From assembly GCF_030769565.1 (NCBI RefSeq), contig NZ_JAVCAP010000009.1, positions 33,302 to 97,301 on the forward strand: a DNA stretch of 64,000 nt, written 5' to 3'. Below, piece by piece: positions 63,644 through 64,000 of this stretch (its first letter is position 1; the number at the start of each line of letters is the position of its first letter). The notes beneath the pieces are model-generated. The model saw nothing but the letters and a program-made list of their open reading frames with translations, had not been told where the DNA came from and made no database searches. This stretch comes from Methylophilus aquaticus. GTDB taxonomy: Bacteria > Pseudomonadota > Gammaproteobacteria > Burkholderiales > Methylophilaceae. A program made the translations under genes and the position numbers.

Positions 63644-64000
63644 ATTTCGTTTTACACTTTAATGAGTCTTGGTGAGCGCCAAGACTCATTGAATACAAAG
63701 GATCAATCTCGATACTGTGTATTCAATTGGATCTAAACCCTTATACCCAAGCGCTATATTTGCTCAATATCTCCTTGAGAATCAGCCTGAATTCGTGAAT
63801 TTTTTATGAACAAAAAATATATTCATTAATTCTTCTACTTTTTTAATTATTTGTTAGATTTGACAAATGAAATGTATGAATGCAAGACCTCGTATCATGT
63901 CATTGCTGAACAAAAATCTCCGACAAGCCTTACACTATTGCCTGTGATTGAGTCAGCTGAGTCGAGTGACATCGGCTAGACTTTAGGCCAATAATATCAA
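63644..64000. other. Gene-free 3' end of the window
   Basis: 357 bases without a coding frame. A perfect 12-bp hairpin aatgagtcttgg/ccaagactcatt (63661-63690) follows yajQ; it lacks a T-run. The rest is AT-rich (63790-63870), possibly upstream region of a gene beyond the edge. Confidence 0.5.

Noticed and set aside
63661..63690. Hairpin after yajQ as intrinsic terminator
   Set aside because: Perfect stem but no T-run on the plus strand, so it is left as a hairpin only.
63860..63888. Possible sigma70 promoter near the right edge
   Set aside because: A TTGACA is present at 63860-63865 but no acceptable -10 box stands at 16-19 bases.

Overview
The window is a 64 kb piece of chromosome from a methylotrophic betaproteobacterium, most likely of the family Methylophilaceae (Methylophilus / Methylovorus / Methylotenera type). 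The best evidence is the formaldehyde-fixing ribulose monophosphate (RuMP) set at 7.2-9.6 kb: transaldolase, 3-hexulose-6-phosphate synthase and 6-phospho-3-hexuloisomerase. Directly behind it lies a group of archaeal-type C1-cofactor genes: a HisA/HisF-related protein, an ATP-grasp ligase, an H4MPT-linked hydantoinase-fold protein, pabB and an amino-acid-kinase-fold protein. Housekeeping blocks (tig-clpP-clpX-lon-hupB-tRNAs-ppiD; pabC-mltG-tmk-holB-pilZ-tatD; gloB/yafS-rnhA-dnaQ; rnr-rlmB; argD-argF-argG) show betaproteobacterial gene order. The genus is inferred from gene content, not measured.

Layout. 0-7 kb: 3' part of bipA, a DUF202 membrane protein, a PPK2 polyphosphate kinase, a NarX/NarL-type two-component pair, and an orphan Rieske oxygenase coupled to a DMT-family exporter. 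7-14.7 kb: RuMP genes with strong expression signals, then the C1-cofactor cluster. 14.7-20.6 kb: a minus-strand tripartite RND efflux operon plus a small hypothetical gene. 20.7-30.6 kb: tRNA-Leu, ridA, the chaperone/protease block, tRNA-Val, tRNA-Asp and ppiD. 30.8-37.8 kb (minus): oligopeptide ABC transporter with fabI, mltD and gloB. 37.8-41.3 kb: yafS-rnhA-dnaQ, queD, an unlisted 57-residue small protein, and a periplasmic glutathione peroxidase. 41.4-43.3 kb: tRNA-Glu, tRNA-Ala and the one clearly accessory gene, a possible restriction-nuclease-like protein, followed by 550 bases without a gene. 43.3-49.3 kb: the pabC-mltG-tmk-holB-pilZ-tatD block with an MBL-fold hydrolase and a small exported protein. 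49.4-54.9 kb: tRNA-Leu, rnr, rlmB and an MsbA-like ABC exporter, with a long near-perfect hairpin before rlmB. 54.9-59.3 kb: mqo coupled to a beta-helix lipoprotein, and a tiny membrane protein coupled to a PuuD-like membrane protein. 59.3-63.7 kb: arginine biosynthesis, ppnP and yajQ.

How it fits together. Formaldehyde is fixed on ribulose 5-phosphate by Hps, isomerised by Phi, and carbon is rearranged through Tal. The C1-cofactor cluster probably makes the methylofuran-like and/or tetrahydromethanopterin cofactors used for formaldehyde oxidation; pabB (12.5 kb) and pabC (43.3 kb) supply the p-aminobenzoate moiety. No CRISPR array, prophage or insertion sequence was seen. The most unusual items are the cofactor cluster with its head-to-head start codons, the lone nuclease-like gene at 41.9-42.8 kb, the mqo/beta-helix coupling, and the 28-bp inverted repeat before rlmB.
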